Below, in pieces: positions 21,574 through 31,817 of a DNA stretch of 64,000 nt. Position 1 is the first letter of the stretch. Each line of letters starts with the position of its first letter. Made by a program: the position numbers and the translations under genes. Source of the stretch: Streptomyces sp. NBC_00557 (GTDB lineage Bacteria > Actinomycetota > Actinomycetes > Streptomycetales > Streptomycetaceae); NCBI RefSeq assembly GCF_036345995.1, contig NZ_CP107796.1, positions 2,294,001 through 2,358,000 on the forward strand. The letters are read 5' to 3'. The notes under the pieces were generated by a model. That model saw only the letters and a program-made list of their open reading frames with translations. It did no database searches and was not told the DNA's origin.

Positions 21574-22061
21574 GCGGCGGGGCGAAGCGGGCCGAGCTGA
21601 CGGCCCTGCAGGCGGCGCTGGCCGCGGAGCACGCGGCGGTGTACGGCTACGGCGTCGTCGGCGGCAGGATCGGCGCGGCGCGCCGGAGCGAGGCGCGGGC
21701 GGCCTACGACGCGCACCGGGCGCGCCGCGACGCGCTGACCCGGGAGGTCCGCGACCTGGGCGGCGAGCCGGTCGCCGCGAACGCCGCCTACGCGCTGCCG
21801 TTCCCGGTGCCGGACGCGCCCGCCGCCGTACGGCTCGCCGCCCGGCTGGAGGAGCGGGTGGCCGGCGTCTACGCGGACCTGGTGCGGGCGGCGACGGGCG
21901 TGCGGCGCGCCTCGGCCGCCGCGGCGCTGCGCGAGGCCGCGGTGCGCGCGGTGCGCTGGAGCGGGGAGAGCGTAGCCTTCCCTGGGCTCGCCGAGCGGGC
22001 CGGCGAGGGGACGGGCACGGCCGGTGCCACCCCGTCGGCCTCCGCACCGGTGACACCCTGA
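21570..22061 (+). CDS. ferritin-like DUF4439 protein
   Basis: 163-residue helical protein starting at a GTG that overlaps the lipoprotein stop. The first helix has the ferritin-like pattern ELTALQAALAAEHAAVYGYGVVGG; later helices carry RLAARLEERVAGVYADLV and a W-containing terminal helix. This matches DUF4439, a ferritin-like domain often coupled to lipoproteins in actinobacteria. Not enough Glu/His ligands are visible to claim a di-iron site. The C-terminus is Thr/Ala/Pro-rich. Probably works as a pair with the upstream lipoprotein. Confidence 0.88.
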   Translation: MSGGAKRAELTALQAALAAEHAAVYGYGVVGGRIGAARRSEARAAYDAHRARRDALTREVRDLGGEPVAANAAYALPFPVPDAPAAVRLAARLEERVAGVYADLVRAATGVRRASAAAALREAAVRAVRWSGESVAFPGLAERAGEGTGTAGATPSASAPVTP

Positions 22062-22123
22062 CCGGGTGACCCGCCAGGGGTGCCCGTACGACAGGACCCG
22101 GACCGGAAGGGAACGACTCGCGC

Positions 22124-23023
22124 ATGGTTTTCGAACCGCCGCCGCGCCTGGTACGGGCGCTCGGTGAGACGGCGCCGGACGGGGACGACTGGCTCGCCCG
22201 GCTGCCCGCGCTCGCCGAACAGGCCGTGGCCGGGCGCGAGTTGACCGTGGAGCGGGTGCAGGTGCCGGGCGGCCGCAGCAGTCTGGTGGTGCTGGTACGG
22301 CGCCCGGACGGCACCCCTGCCGTGCTGAAGCTGGCCCCGCCCCGGGCCCGCCCGGAGAGCGAGCGCGCGGCGCTGGCGCACTGGGGCGGCCTGGGCGCCG
22401 TACAGCTGCTGGAGGACGGCGCGGAGGAGGGCGTGCTGCTGCTGGAGCGGCTGCACCCCGATGTGTCGGTGCGGTCGCTGCCGGAGGCGAAGGCGCTGCT
22501 GGAGGCCGCGGGCACGCTCCGGCGGCTGTGGGTCGCGCCGCCCGCCGGTCACCCCTTCGAGACGGTCGCGGAGCGCACGGGGCGGCAGGCCGCGGCGATG
22601 CGGGCCGGCGCGGAGGCCGAGCCCGAGGTGGCGCCGCTGGTCGACGCGGCGCTCGCGGCCCGGGACGAGCTGGTCGCCGCCCCGCCCGAGCACCAGTTGC
22701 TGCACGGCACGTTCCGCCAGAGCAAGGTCCTCGCCGGGGAGCGGAGGCCGTGGCTCGCGGTGGGGCCGGACCCGGTGGTCGGCGAGTGCGCGTTCGACCT
22801 GGCGCGGCTGGTGCGCGACCGCGTGGACGACCTGATCGCGGCCCCCTCCGGCCCGGCGACGACCCGGCGCCGCATCAAGCGTCTCGCCGAGTCCCTGGAG
22901 GTCGACCAGGACCGCCTGCGCGGCTGGACCCTGTTCCGCGCGGTGGAGTCGGGTGTGCGCGCGCTGCGGGTGGGGCGGCCGAAGGACGGGGAGCTGCTGC
23001 TGGAGTTCGCGGGCTGGCTGTGA
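22124..23023 (+). CDS. aminoglycoside/hydroxyurea-phosphotransferase-fold protein, catalytic Asp missing
   Basis: 299-residue protein of the aminoglycoside/streptomycin 6-kinase-like family. It has the N-lobe AVLKLAPP (ATP-binding Lys) and a C-lobe DPVVGECAFDLARLV where the metal-binding motif belongs. The Brenner loop, normally HGDxHxxN, reads HGTFRQSKVL: the catalytic Asp is Thr196, the second His is Arg and the Asn is Lys. It is therefore probably a pseudokinase or has another role. It follows the ferritin-like gene by 62 bases in the same direction. In-frame ATG start at 22124 is the only long option. Confidence 0.83.
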   Translation: MVFEPPPRLVRALGETAPDGDDWLARLPALAEQAVAGRELTVERVQVPGGRSSLVVLVRRPDGTPAVLKLAPPRARPESERAALAHWGGLGAVQLLEDGAEEGVLLLERLHPDVSVRSLPEAKALLEAAGTLRRLWVAPPAGHPFETVAERTGRQAAAMRAGAEAEPEVAPLVDAALAARDELVAAPPEHQLLHGTFRQSKVLAGERRPWLAVGPDPVVGECAFDLARLVRDRVDDLIAAPSGPATTRRRIKRLAESLEVDQDRLRGWTLFRAVESGVRALRVGRPKDGELLLEFAGWL

Positions 23024-23055
23024 CCGGCGGGCGAGCGGCCCGTGACCACGCGAGA

Positions 23056-23091
23056 AGGCCCCCTGGGACCTCTGCCGGTCCCAGGGGGCCT
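23056..23091. terminator. strong bidirectional terminator
   Basis: Perfect 15-base stem: AGGCCCCCTGGGACC at 23056-23070 pairs with GGTCCCAGGGGGCCT at 23077-23091 around a 6-base loop. It lies between the convergent kinase-like gene and proS. Confidence 0.9.
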
Positions 23092-23111
23092 CGCCTGCGC
23101 GGCCGGCCTCG

Positions 23112-24815
23112 TCAGGCGGTCAGGCGGGCGATGGCGTCCTCGACGGTCAGCTCCTCGCGCTCGCCGGTCTTGCGGTCCTTCAGTTCCACGACGCCCTCGC
23201 CGGAGCGGCGGCCGGCGACCAGGATCTGGGGTACGCCGATCAGCTCGGCGTCGGTGAACTTCACGCCCGGGGAGACGCCGGCCCGGTCGTCCACCAGGAC
23301 GCGGACGCCGGCGGCGGCCAGCTTCTCGGCGACGTCGAGGGCCAGCTCGGTCTGCAGGGCCTTGCCGGCGGCGACCACGTGCACGTCGGCCGGGGCGACC
23401 TCCTTGGGCCACACCAGGCCGTGCTCGTCGGCGCTCTGCTCGGCGATGGCCGCGACCGCGCGGGAGACGCCGATGCCGTAGGAGCCCATGGTGACCCGGA
23501 CCGGCTTGCCGTTCTGGCCGAGGACGTCGAGCTTGAGGGCGTCGGTGTACTTGCGGCCCAGCTGGAAGATGTGGCCGATCTCGATGGCGCGGTCCAGCTT
23601 CAGGCCGGTGCCGCACTTCGGGCAGGGGTCGCCCTCCTGCACGACCACGACGTCCACGTACTCGTCGACCTCGAAGTCACGCCCGGCGACGACGTTCTTC
23701 GCGTGGGTGTGCTCCTTGTTGGCGCCGGTGATCCAGGCGGTGCCGGGGGCCACGCGCGGGTCGGCGATGTACTTCACCTTCTCGCCCAGGCCCTGCGGGC
23801 CGACGTAACCGCGCACCAGGTCCGGGCGGCCCGCGAAGTCCGCCTCGGTGACCATCTCGACGACCGCCGGGGCGAAGTGCGCCTCGACCTTGTCCAGGTC
23901 CACCTCGCGGTCACCGGGGACGCCGACGGCGACGATCTCGCCGTCCACCTTCACCAGCAGGTTCTTCAGCGTGGCGGAGGCGGGGACGCCGAGGGAGGCG
24001 GCCAGGGTCTCGATGGTCGGGGTGTCGGGGGTCGGGATCTCCTCGAGCGCGGGCACGGCGGAGCCGTCCACCGCCTTCAACCCGTAGCTGATCGCCTCCG
24101 TGTTGGCGGCGAAGTCGCAGTTCGGGCAGTCCGCGAAGGTGTCCTCGCCGGCCTCGGCGGGGGCCAGGAACTCCTCGGACTTCGAGCCGCCCATGGCGCC
24201 GGCGGTGGCCGCGCAGATGCGGTAGTCCAGGCCGAGGCGCTCGAAGATGCGCTGGTAGGCCTGGCGGTGCAGGGCGTAGGACTGGGCGAGGCCCTCGTCC
24301 GCCAGGTCGAAGGAGTACGAGTCCTTCATCAGGAACTCACGGCCGCGCAGGATGCCGGCGCGGGGGCGGGCCTCGTCCCGGAACTTGGTCTGGATCTGGT
24401 AGAGGACCACCGGCAGGTCCTTGTAGGACGTGCACTGGTCCTTGACCAGGAGGGTGAAGATCTCCTCGTGGGTGGGGCCCAGCAGGTAGTCGCCGCCCTT
24501 GCGGTCCTTGAGCCGGAACAGCTCCTGGCCGTACTCGTCCCAGCGGCCGGTCGCCTCGTAGGGCTCGCGCGGCAGCAGGGCGGGGAGGGAGACCTCCTGG
24601 GCGCCGATGGCGTCCATCTCCTCGCGGACGATCCGCTCCACGTTGGAGAGGACCTTCATGCCGAGCGGCAGCCAGCTCCAGATGCCGGCGGCCGTGCGGC
24701 GGACGTAGCCGGCGCGGACGAGAAGCTTGTGGCTGAGGACCTCGGCGTCCGCCGGGTCGTCGCGCAGGGTCTTCGCCATCAACTGGGACATGCGCTGGAC
24801 CGGTGCGTTCGCCAT
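23112..24815 (-). CDS. proS: prolyl-tRNA synthetase
   Basis: Class II synthetase charging tRNA-Pro. The 567-residue protein has the bacterial-type plan: motif 2 region with [19 protein letters not shown], the INS editing domain in the middle, and motif 3 [17 protein letters not shown]. The C-terminal anticodon domain contains [19 protein letters not shown] start at the ATG at 24815 ([11 protein letters not shown]), 12 codons inside the open frame, with AGGAG about 10 bases upstream. Leftward, and separated from the downstream kinase-like gene by a strong hairpin. Confidence 0.97.
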   Translation of the reverse strand: MANAPVQRMSQLMAKTLRDDPADAEVLSHKLLVRAGYVRRTAAGIWSWLPLGMKVLSNVERIVREEMDAIGAQEVSLPALLPREPYEATGRWDEYGQELFRLKDRKGGDYLLGPTHEEIFTLLVKDQCTSYKDLPVVLYQIQTKFRDEARPRAGILRGREFLMKDSYSFDLADEGLAQSYALHRQAYQRIFERLGLDYRICAATAGAMGGSKSEEFLAPAEAGEDTFADCPNCDFAANTEAISYGLKAVDGSAVPALEEIPTPDTPTIETLAASLGVPASATLKNLLVKVDGEIVAVGVPGDREVDLDKVEAHFAPAVVEMVTEADFAGRPDLVRGYVGPQGLGEKVKYIADPRVAPGTAWITGANKEHTHAKNVVAGRDFEVDEYVDVVVVQEGDPCPKCGTGLKLDRAIEIGHIFQLGRKYTDALKLDVLGQNGKPVRVTMGSYGIGVSRAVAAIAEQSADEHGLVWPKEVAPADVHVVAAGKALQTELALDVAEKLAAAGVRVLVDDRAGVSPGVKFTDAELIGVPQILVAGRRSGEGVVELKDRKTGEREELTVEDAIARLTA

Positions 24816-24836
24816 GGTTGTCGTACTCCTGCCGGA

Positions 24837-24876
24837 TGGGGGTCCCCCCACTCGAGCGCAGCGAGAGCGGGGGAGG
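24837..24876. repeat. streptomycete-type intergenic hairpin repeat
   Basis: Imperfect inverted repeat of about 40 bases upstream of proS: GGGGGTCCCCCC followed by ACTCGAGCGCAGCGAGAG and CGGGGG. CCCCCACTC pairs with GAGAGCGGGGG with one mismatch or bulge. From memory, near-identical elements recur between genes across Streptomyces chromosomes. It could act as a terminator for genes reading from either side or in the proS leader. Confidence 0.6.
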
Positions 24877-24971
24877 GTGATGGCATAGGAGGTTAGCCGG
24901 GCGGGCGGCGCCGGTGGAAATCGTATTCGTCCCGGCTTCGCCCGCGGCGCAGGGTCTGCCCGGCGCGGAGC

Positions 24972-25502
24972 TCACTTGCGGCGCAGGGGCAGGTGGGCGC
25001 CCATCACCGCGTACGGCTTGGGCGCGCTCGGGAAGTGCACCTGGCGGGCGAGATCGACATAGCCGAGGGAGAAGTACAGGCCGCGGGCGGGGCTGTCGGT
25101 GTCGATCGCGGAGAGGATCGAGCGGGGTTCGGCCGCGCCGTCCGTGATCGTGGTGATCAGGGCGCGGCCGATGCCGCGGTTCTGGTGGTCGGGGTGGACG
25201 TGCAGCTCGGTGATCACGAAGGAGTCGTCGAGCCAGTGGTCGTTGCCGTTGGCGCGGAGGTAGGGCTCCACGACCGTGGACCACCAGTGGGTGCGGGAGT
25301 TGGGCATGCCGTACACGAACCCCACGAGCCGGCCGCCCGCGGTCGCGCCGAGGGCCCGGGCACCCGGGAACTGCATGTGGCGCTGGACGATCTGACGGCG
25401 TACGGCGACCTCGTCCGGGCCGAGGCCGAAGGCGACGGCTTGGACGGCGAGGGCCTCGTCGACGTGGGCTGCGAGGTCCAGGGGGCCGATCACGAGGTCC
25501 AT
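24972..25502 (-). CDS. GNAT-family N-acetyltransferase
   Basis: 176 residues starting MDLVIGPLDLAAH. The acetyl-CoA-binding motif is visible as FVITELHVHPDHQNRGIGRALITTI, with GLYFSLGYVDLARQVHF near the end, both standard GNAT motifs. Substrate unknown. The frame extends far upstream but overlaps the next gene on the same strand, so the ATG at 25502 is chosen. It follows a second GNAT gene after about 20 bases, so the two are probably co-transcribed. Confidence 0.9.
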   Translation of the reverse strand: MDLVIGPLDLAAHVDEALAVQAVAFGLGPDEVAVRRQIVQRHMQFPGARALGATAGGRLVGFVYGMPNSRTHWWSTVVEPYLRANGNDHWLDDSFVITELHVHPDHQNRGIGRALITTITDGAAEPRSILSAIDTDSPARGLYFSLGYVDLARQVHFPSAPKPYAVMGAHLPLRRK

Positions 25503-25522
25503 GCCGGGAGCGTACAGGGGCC

Positions 25523-26371
25523 TCAGAACAGGACGCTCATGAAGGCGCCGACCTCCTGGAAGCCCACTCGCCTGTACGTTCGGCGGGCCGCGGTGTTGAA
25601 GTCGTTCACGTAGAGGCTGACGACCGGCGCCACGTCCGCGAGCGCGTACTGCAGGACCGCCGCCATGCCCGGGGCCGCGAGACCCCTCCCCCGGTACTCG
25701 GGGGCCACCCACACGCCCTGGATCTGGCACGCGTGGTGCGTCGCGGCGCCGATCTCCGCCTTGAACACGACCTTGCCGTGCTCGTCGAGGCGGGCGAAGG
25801 AGCGGCCGGAGCCCACGAGTTCGGCGACGCGCGCCTGGTACAGCAGCCCGCCGTCGCCGGCCAGCGGGGAGACGCCGACCTCCTCGGTGAACATCGCCAC
25901 GCACGCCGGCATGATCGTCTCCATCTCGTCCTTGCGGACGCGGCGGACACAGGGGTCCGGGGCGATGTCGGCGGGCATGCGGTCGGTGACCATCAGGGGC
26001 TGGTGGGCGCGGACCTCGCGGGCGGGGCCCCAGTGGGGTTCGAGCAGGCTCCACAGCGCGGCGGTGGATTCGGCGGGGCCGACGATGGAGGAGCAGCGGC
26101 GGCCGGCTCGCCTGGCCCGGTCCGCGAAGGCGCGGACGGCGCGCGGGGTGGCGCAGACGGGGACGAGGTTGGCGCCGGCGTAGCACAGGGACGTGAGCAT
26201 GCCGTCCTCGTACCAGCCCCACATCTCGCCGCCGAGCCGCCACGGGTCGAGACCGGCCACCTGCACCCGCGAGGTCACGAAGGCGTTCGCGACCGGCTCG
26301 CGGTCGAGGACGGCGAGTGCGGCGTCAAGGTCGCTCGGTTCGAGCACCCGAGAGGTCGTCTGCGTCAACAC
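25523..26371 (-). CDS. DUF4081/GNAT acetyltransferase
   Basis: 282 residues. The N-terminal part (SRVLEPSDLDAALAVLDREP, ANAFVTSRVQVAGL) is the DUF4081 domain found before GNAT domains in actinobacteria. The C-terminal GNAT domain has IQGVWVAPEYRGRGLAAPGM and the terminal SLYVNDFNTAARRTYRRVGF. Start chosen at the GTG at 26371, which has GAGG 9 bases upstream and gives the family opening LTQTTSRVLEPSD; another GTG at 26386 has no ribosome binding site. Substrate unknown. Confidence 0.9.
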   Translation of the reverse strand: MLTQTTSRVLEPSDLDAALAVLDREPVANAFVTSRVQVAGLDPWRLGGEMWGWYEDGMLTSLCYAGANLVPVCATPRAVRAFADRARRAGRRCSSIVGPAESTAALWSLLEPHWGPAREVRAHQPLMVTDRMPADIAPDPCVRRVRKDEMETIMPACVAMFTEEVGVSPLAGDGGLLYQARVAELVGSGRSFARLDEHGKVVFKAEIGAATHHACQIQGVWVAPEYRGRGLAAPGMAAVLQYALADVAPVVSLYVNDFNTAARRTYRRVGFQEVGAFMSVLF

Positions 26372-26525
26372 GTGCGGGGGCCTCACCCTGGGGTTCTGCT
26401 GGTCGTGGAACTGTACCCCGATTCCGTGAAGCGCTTCCGGGTCGGAACGGCACAGCGGGACGACCTCCGGCGAGGGCCTCTCCTGCGCCGGAAGCCCGGG
26501 CTTCCGCGCCCAGCGGGTGACGGCG

Positions 26526-26942
26526 TCATGCAGGGCCCGCGGGAGATCCCGCGCCGAATCCCAGCACTCGGCTCACCCCGACGGAGATGCCGAGCAGCGC
26601 TTCGTGCGTGACCTGAGGAATGCGGTAGCCGTAGCCGTGGATCGTCTCGAGGAATTCCCGCGGAAGGTCTATGCGGTATCGCCCGACATACGAGGACAGG
26701 TCCACGCGCCACACGAAACATCCATCGGTGAGTACGGACGATCCGCCCGGCACACGGAAACTTCCACCGATGACGTCGACAGTCGATTCCATCACGTCGA
26801 GGATGGAGTAACCGGACTTCAGGTAACCGACCACATCCCCTACCGGGTACGTGCCCGCACCCGAATCAGGCCGAGGCGCCGGGCCACCCCAGGATTCCCG
26901 GTACCCTGGATCCATTTCCTGATAAAAACCGATCAACTTCAC
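26526..26942 (-). CDS. lower-GC orphan protein of unknown family
   Basis: 138-residue protein beginning KLIGFYQEMDPGY. Compared with its neighbours the codons are relaxed (many A/T third positions; overall near 60% GC by eye), and the 170 bases upstream are also AT-richer. GTG start with AGAGGG just upstream. No signal peptide or membrane helix. The middle segment LTDGCFVWRVDLSSYVGRYR followed by LPREFLETIHGYGYRIP is reminiscent of small actinobacterial orphan proteins, some thought to be immunity proteins, but I cannot assign a family. Likely a recent acquisition between the GNAT and ispG genes. Confidence 0.75.
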   Translation of the reverse strand: MKLIGFYQEMDPGYRESWGGPAPRPDSGAGTYPVGDVVGYLKSGYSILDVMESTVDVIGGSFRVPGGSSVLTDGCFVWRVDLSSYVGRYRIDLPREFLETIHGYGYRIPQVTHEALLGISVGVSRVLGFGAGSPAGPA

Positions 26943-27071
26943 CTTTGCCCTCTAGTGACGTCTGTCCCGCTTTCCTTCCGAGAAGAACAACCCCTCACTC
27001 GCTGCATCGGCTGATTTGTGATGCTGTTCGAGCGACAGGACCGGCAAATCCGTCTGGGCAGAGGTACGGCT

Positions 27072-27101
27072 GAGCCCCGTCGCCCAGCGGTGACGGGGCT
27101 C
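27072..27101. terminator. terminator after ispG
   Basis: Perfect 10-base stem: GAGCCCCGTC at 27072-27081 pairs with GACGGGGCTC at 27092-27101 around a 10-base loop, 15 bases beyond the ispG stop on the leftward strand. Confidence 0.85.
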
Positions 27102-27116
27102 GCGAGAGGGAGAAGA

Positions 27117-28274
<1,158 letters not shown>

Positions 28275-28444
28275 CTGCTGTGCAACCCCAAGTCGTGGAT
28301 CAAGGTCCGGTCCCGTCGTCGGGCGGGCTCCAGGCTTCGAGATTACGGCACGGCCCTACGCGACAGCACATCCCACCCGGTGAACCCACCCGATGGATGG
28401 CGGCCCGGAACAGAGCCTTCCGGACCGCCTCGAACCGTGCGTGG

Positions 28445-29749
28445 CTAGGAGATTTTCACGGGGTTAACGACGTCCGCCACCAGGACGAGAAGGGTGAAGC
28501 AGACGAAGATCCCCGCCACCACGTACGCCACCGGCATCAGCTTCGCCACGTCGAACGGGCCCGGGTCCGGGCGCCGCAGGACCCTGGCCACGTTGCGGCG
28601 CAGTGCCTCCCACAGGGCGCCCGCGATGTGGCCGCCGTCGAGCGGGAGCAGCGGGAGCATGTTGAACAGGAACAGGGAGAGGTTGAAGCCGGCGAGCAGC
28701 ATCACGAACATCGCCACCTGCTGGGAGGCGGGGATGTGGAGGGTGGCGATGTCGCCGGTGATGCGGGCCGCGCCGACGATGCCGACCGGGGAGTCCGGCT
28801 GGCGCGGGGCGTTGCCGAAGGCCGCGTCCCACAGGGCCGGGATCTTGCCGGGCAGCGCGGCGAGGGAGTCGACGGCGTCGCCGACCCGGTCGGTCATCCA
28901 GGTCACGGACTGGCCGAAGTCCTGGTGGACGACGCCGGTGGCGGCGCTGAAGCCGAGGAAGCCGGCCTTGACGTACCTGCCCTCGACGTACTGGCCGCTG
29001 GAGTCCTTCTTGGCGACCTGGTTGGTGGCGATCGTGGCGTGCAGGGTGAGCTGCCTGCCGTCGCGCTGGACGACGATCGGGACGGTCTTGCCGGCGCTGT
29101 CGCGGATCAGGTCGGACAGGGTGTTCCAGTCCTTGGTGGGTTTGCCGGCGAACGAGACGATCTTGTCGCGCTTCTTGATGCCGGCGGCCTCGGCGGGGGA
29201 CGCCGGGTCGGACTTCTTGCAGGTGTCACGGTGCTCGCTCTGCGCGATGACGCAGGGCGAGACCGAGGCGACCGTGGTGGTCTGCTGCTGGATGCCGAAG
29301 CCCATCAGGACCGTGAAGAACAGGGCGATCGCGAGGATCAGGTTCATGAAGGGGCCCGCGAACATCACGATGACGCGCTTCCACGGCTTGCGCGTGTAGA
29401 ACATGCGCGTCTCGTCACCGGGCTGCAGTTCCTCGAAGGCGGCCGAGCGGGCGTCCTCGATCATGCCGCGCCACGGTGAGGTGGAGCGGGCGGAGACGCG
29501 GCCCTTCTCGTCGGGCGGGAACATGCCGATCATGCGGATGTAGCCGCCGAGCGGGATGGCCTTGATGCCGTACTCGGTCTCGCCCTTCTTCCGCGACCAG
29601 ACGGTCGGGCCGAAGCCGACCATGTACTGCGGCACCCGGATGCCGAACAGCTTGGCCGTGGACAGGTGCCCCAGCTCGTGCCAGGCGATCGAGACGAGCA
29701 GGCCGACGGCGAAGACCAGTATGCCGAGGATGAACATCAAGGTCGTCAT
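28445..29749 (-). CDS. rseP: RseP-like site-2 intramembrane metalloprotease
   Basis: M50 zinc protease that cleaves membrane proteins, typically anti-sigma factors or signal-peptide remnants. The 434-residue protein has an N-terminal helix with the zinc motif [12 protein letters not shown], a PDZ-like domain in the middle ([18 protein letters not shown]), and a C-terminal membrane segment with [19 protein letters not shown] supplying the third ligand. About four membrane segments are visible. Its ATG overlaps the dxr stop by 4 bases, so dxr and rseP are coupled. Confidence 0.95.
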   Translation of the reverse strand: MTTLMFILGILVFAVGLLVSIAWHELGHLSTAKLFGIRVPQYMVGFGPTVWSRKKGETEYGIKAIPLGGYIRMIGMFPPDEKGRVSARSTSPWRGMIEDARSAAFEELQPGDETRMFYTRKPWKRVIVMFAGPFMNLILAIALFFTVLMGFGIQQQTTTVASVSPCVIAQSEHRDTCKKSDPASPAEAAGIKKRDKIVSFAGKPTKDWNTLSDLIRDSAGKTVPIVVQRDGRQLTLHATIATNQVAKKDSSGQYVEGRYVKAGFLGFSAATGVVHQDFGQSVTWMTDRVGDAVDSLAALPGKIPALWDAAFGNAPRQPDSPVGIVGAARITGDIATLHIPASQQVAMFVMLLAGFNLSLFLFNMLPLLPLDGGHIAGALWEALRRNVARVLRRPDPGPFDVAKLMPVAYVVAGIFVCFTLLVLVADVVNPVKIS

Positions 29750-31017
29750 GCACGCGCCTCCGCGGTCGCCGTCGTGGCTGTGAGTTCACGGGCCCGGGCG
29801 CGGGCCCAGGTCTCCGCTTCGAGGACGTCCGACACGGTGAGGGAAGTTCCCGTGGCCGGGGTGCCGTGCTCCTCGACCACCCGGGTGACGGTCTCCATGA
29901 TGCCGTTGAAGGGCAGCGCGCCGTTCAGGAAGGCGGCGACGCACTCCTCGTTGGCGGCATTGAACACCGCCGGGGCCGTGCCCGCGAGCCGCCCCACGTG
30001 CCGGGCGAGGTTCACCGCCGGGAAGGCCTCGTCGTCCAGGGGGAAGAACTCCCAGGTGGAGGCCTTGCTCCAGTCGAAGGCGGGCGCCGCGTCCGGAACC
30101 CGTTCGGGCCAGCCCAGACCGATGGCGATGGGCCCGCGCATGTCGGGGGGCGTCGCCTGGGCGATCGTGGATCCGTCGGTGAACTCGACCATCGAGTGGA
30201 CATACGACTGGGGATGCACGACCACCTCAATGCGGTCGAAGGGAATGTCGTAGAGCAGGTGGGCCTCGATGACCTCCAGGCCCTTGTTGACGAGGGTCGC
30301 GGAGTTGACCGTGATCACCGGGCCCATCGCCCAGGTGGGGTGGGCGAGGGCGTCCTCGACGGTCACGTCCGCCAGCTCGGCCCTGGTCCGGCCGCGGAAG
30401 GGGCCGCCGGAGGCCGTCACCACCAGCTTGCGCACGTCGGCCCGCGTCCCCGCGGCCAGCGCCTGGAAGAGCGCCGCGTGCTCGGAGTCGACGGGGATGA
30501 TCTGGCCGGGCTTGGCCAGCTCCTTGACCAGCGGCCCGCCGACGATCAGCGACTCCTTGTTGGCGAGCGCGAGGGTGCGGCCCGCCTGCAGGGCGGCCAG
30601 GGTGGGCGCGAGGCCGATGGACCCGGTGATGCCGTTCAGCACGGTGTGGCAGGCGGAGGCGGCGACCTGGGTGGCCGCGTCCGGTCCGGCGAGGATCTCG
30701 GGGAGCGGCTCGCCGGGGCCGTAGGCGGCGGCGAGGGCCTCGCGCAGCGCGGGGACGGCGTCCTCGCGGGCGACCGCGACGGTGCGCACCCGCAGCCGGT
30801 GCGCCTGCTCGGCGAGGAGGGCGGTGCGGCCGCCGTTCGCGGACAGGGCGGTGACCCGGAAGCGGCCGGGGTTGCGCAGCACGAGGTCGATGGCCTGGGT
30901 GCCGATGGACCCGGTCGAGCCGAGGATCACCACGTCCTTGGGGCCGTCGGCCGCGAGGGGGTCGTAGACGAGGTGCGGATCGGCCAGGGGTGCCGGATGG
31001 GCGGGGCTGTCGGTCAT
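29746..31017 (-). CDS. dxr: 1-deoxy-D-xylulose 5-phosphate reductoisomerase
   Basis: First committed enzyme of the MEP isoprenoid pathway (DXP to MEP, NADPH). 423 residues from the ATG at 31017; the frame is open to 31218 but the family start matches here. NADPH motif [18 protein letters not shown]; substrate region [14 protein letters not shown] and [10 protein letters not shown]; metal ligands in this central region; [14 protein letters not shown] and [14 protein letters not shown] follow. The ATG is preceded by GGGGGG without spacing, so it may be leaderless or weakly initiated. Confidence 0.96.
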   Translation of the reverse strand: MTDSPAHPAPLADPHLVYDPLAADGPKDVVILGSTGSIGTQAIDLVLRNPGRFRVTALSANGGRTALLAEQAHRLRVRTVAVAREDAVPALREALAAAYGPGEPLPEILAGPDAATQVAASACHTVLNGITGSIGLAPTLAALQAGRTLALANKESLIVGGPLVKELAKPGQIIPVDSEHAALFQALAAGTRADVRKLVVTASGGPFRGRTRAELADVTVEDALAHPTWAMGPVITVNSATLVNKGLEVIEAHLLYDIPFDRIEVVVHPQSYVHSMVEFTDGSTIAQATPPDMRGPIAIGLGWPERVPDAAPAFDWSKASTWEFFPLDDEAFPAVNLARHVGRLAGTAPAVFNAANEECVAAFLNGALPFNGIMETVTRVVEEHGTPATGTSLTVSDVLEAETWARARARELTATTATAEARA

Positions 31018-31274
31018 CCCCCCATTGTTGCCGCATCCACTGACAGCGGGGACAGGGTGTCCCTCGGGCGGGTGCGTGAACAGTTTTTGCCGCCGAATGG
31101 AATGTTTGTCCGCTTGTAAAACATCAGTGATGATTGCGCGGCGGGGACGAGGCCCGGACCTCGGGCACAGGTGCACGTCCTGCCGAAACTCCGCGTGTCG
31201 CGGCTCCGGTGATGGCATTCTTCCGTAGGCGCCCGGCTCGACGGGCGCGGAAAAATGGGGGAGGAATCACCGCC

Positions 31275-31751
31275 TTGAACCGTATGCGCACGACCACGAC
31301 CGTCCTGGCCACGGCCGGTCTGCTGACCGCCGCTCAGCTCGGGCTCGCCGGGGGCGCGTTCGCCGCCGCGCAGGCGCCGGCCAGTTCCGGCTGCCCGATC
31401 GACCTGGTCTACCCGTCCCGCTTCTACATCGACTCGCACGGGTGGGTGACCAACGGGGGCCTGTACTTCGGCATCAAGAACAAGAGCACGACGAAGACCT
31501 TCAAGAAGGTCAGCTTCACCGTCACGGACGTGAAGAACATCCGCTTCGGCTCGGCAAAGGCCACGGGCGGCAAGGTCACCCACAAGACGTCGAAGACGGT
31601 GACCGTGTACACGGGGACGCTGAACAAGAAGGCGAGCCTCGGGGTGAAGGTGCAGACGCATCTGCTCAACACCCACAGCTACAAGGTGAAGTTCACCCTG
31701 CACGGCTCGGGCTGGACCTGCGCCGTGAACCAGGGCACCTGGGGCAGCTGA
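31275..31751 (+). CDS. small secreted protein of unknown function
   Basis: 158 residues. A TTG at 31275 is chosen because GGGGGAGGA sits about 9 bases before it; the ATG three codons later is the alternative. A Sec signal peptide (MRTTTTVLATAGLLTAAQLG core) ends near GAFAAAQA. The mature part, about 125 residues, is Lys/Thr/Val-rich and beta-looking, with one Cys at each end (SSGC and WTC), suggesting a single disulfide. It is divergent from dxr. No family recognised; an extracellular or wall-associated beta-sandwich protein is the most that can be said. Confidence 0.82.
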   Translation: MNRMRTTTTVLATAGLLTAAQLGLAGGAFAAAQAPASSGCPIDLVYPSRFYIDSHGWVTNGGLYFGIKNKSTTKTFKKVSFTVTDVKNIRFGSAKATGGKVTHKTSKTVTVYTGTLNKKASLGVKVQTHLLNTHSYKVKFTLHGSGWTCAVNQGTWGS

Positions 31752-31774
31752 CCCCAGGCGCCCGGTCGACGGGC

Positions 31775-31817
31775 GGGAGAGCGCGTCAGGCCCCGAAGGG
31801 GCGGCGCGCGCTCTCCC
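31775..31817. terminator. inverted repeat between convergent genes
   Basis: GGGAGAGCGCG at 31775-31785 pairs with CGCGCTCTCCC at 31807-31817 (11 bases, 21-base loop that itself contains GGCCCC/GGGG pairing). It lies just after the secreted-protein stop and overlaps the last codons of the acyl-CoA dehydrogenase; probably a terminator for the rightward gene. Confidence 0.45.

Noticed and set aside
20785..22515. Upstream extension of the rimP frame to 747 codons
   Set aside because: Covers three rightward genes; RimP begins at the ATG at 20784 as in other bacteria.
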